Both the position numbers and the translations under genes were made by a program. Below are positions 6,286 through 6,530 of a stretch of DNA of 6,530 nucleotides, piece by piece (position 1 is the first letter of the stretch; every line of letters starts with the position of its first letter). A model generated the notes under the pieces. The model was not told the DNA's origin and ran no database searches. It worked only from the letters and a program-made list of their open reading frames with translations. This DNA comes from an uncultured Sphingomonadales bacterium (lineage in GTDB: Bacteria; Pseudomonadota; Alphaproteobacteria; Sphingomonadales; Sphingomonadaceae): the NCBI GenBank assembly GCA_903893935.1, contig CAITOD010000424.1:1-6530 (forward strand), written 5' to 3'.

Positions 6286-6530
6286 ATGAACGACGACCGG
6301 TCCGGCAAGGCACCTGGTGGCAAAGTACCGGGGAGCGGGGATGCGGATTTCGTTTCGCTCGACGCGCGGCTGAAAGCGGCGCGACAGCGGGAGGAAACGC
6401 AAACCGCTCCGCCAGCCAGCGACGGGGCCGACGCGAACTATCGCGCAGGCAACCGGGTGCTGGCGGATCTGGTGGGCGGCATTACCGGGGGGTTGTTTCT
6501 TGGCTGGGTCATCGACCAGTTTGCCGGGAC
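6286..6530 (+). CDS. atpI: F0F1 ATP synthase assembly protein AtpI (5' part, partial)
   Basis: The first 81 codons are present and the gene runs off the window. AtpI is a small inner-membrane protein that helps assemble the c-ring and F0 and is usually the first gene of the F0 operon (atpI-atpB-atpE-atpF). Residues 1-50 are hydrophilic, with VSLDARLKAARQREE (23-37), a helical segment I recall from alphaproteobacterial AtpI proteins. Then YRAGNRVLADLVGGITGGLF leads into the first membrane helix (about 59-77), ending GWVIDQFAG, the family's conserved G-W-x-x-D motif. The ATG is preceded by GGGG seven bases upstream, a weak ribosome-binding site. atpB and others are expected downstream but are not seen. 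Confidence 0.85.
   Translation, partial: MNDDRSGKAPGGKVPGSGDADFVSLDARLKAARQREETQTAPPASDGADANYRAGNRVLADLVGGITGGLFLGWVIDQFAG

Noticed and set aside
5940..6323. N-terminal extension of radC
   Set aside because: The in-frame upstream sequence is unlike RadC, rich in Pro, Cys and Trp, and overlaps the start of atpI. MSDEP is the better start.

Overview
The window is dense, GC-rich bacterial chromosome. Protein features and gene neighbourhood suggest an alphaproteobacterium, most likely a Sphingomonadales member; this rests on recognised family signatures and remembered gene order, not on a search. I see no mobile element, CRISPR array, tRNA or rRNA. Almost everything is housekeeping metabolism, and I found no convincing new defence or biosynthetic system.

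Layout. (a) 1-203: the probable 3' end of an unrecognised plus-strand gene, then a strong plus-facing intrinsic terminator with a UUCG loop at 169-201. (b) 204-3763: a minus-strand cluster read purB (adenylosuccinate lyase) > lapA-domain membrane protein > pyrF (OMP decarboxylase, GTG start) > GNAT acetyltransferase > trpF (phosphoribosylanthranilate isomerase). The last four are separated by only 19, 8 and 4 bases, so they are probably cotranscribed. purB lies 85 bases upstream of lapA, with a hairpin between them. (c) 3764-3896: a divergent spacer. (d) 3897-5102: a plus-strand FAD amine oxidase of the monomeric sarcosine oxidase/N-methyltryptophan oxidase type. It keeps the covalent-flavin Cys and the oxygen-activating Lys and has a Tat-like signal peptide. 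(e) 5103-5186: a convergent spacer with interlocked inverted repeats and no clear terminator. (f) 5187-5939: radC on the minus strand. (g) 5940-6285: a 346-base divergent intergenic region with a candidate promoter for each side and several inverted repeats. (h) 6286 to the end: the start of atpI, the usual first gene of an F0 ATP synthase operon, running out of the window.

The minus-strand cluster joins purine (purB), pyrimidine (pyrF) and tryptophan (trpF) synthesis with an envelope protein. lapA next to pyrF recalls the E. coli order lapA-lapB-pyrF, but lapB is missing here. The most interesting items are the predicted export of a covalent-flavin oxidase, the plus-facing terminator abutting the trpF stop codon, and the structured radC/atpI intergenic region.
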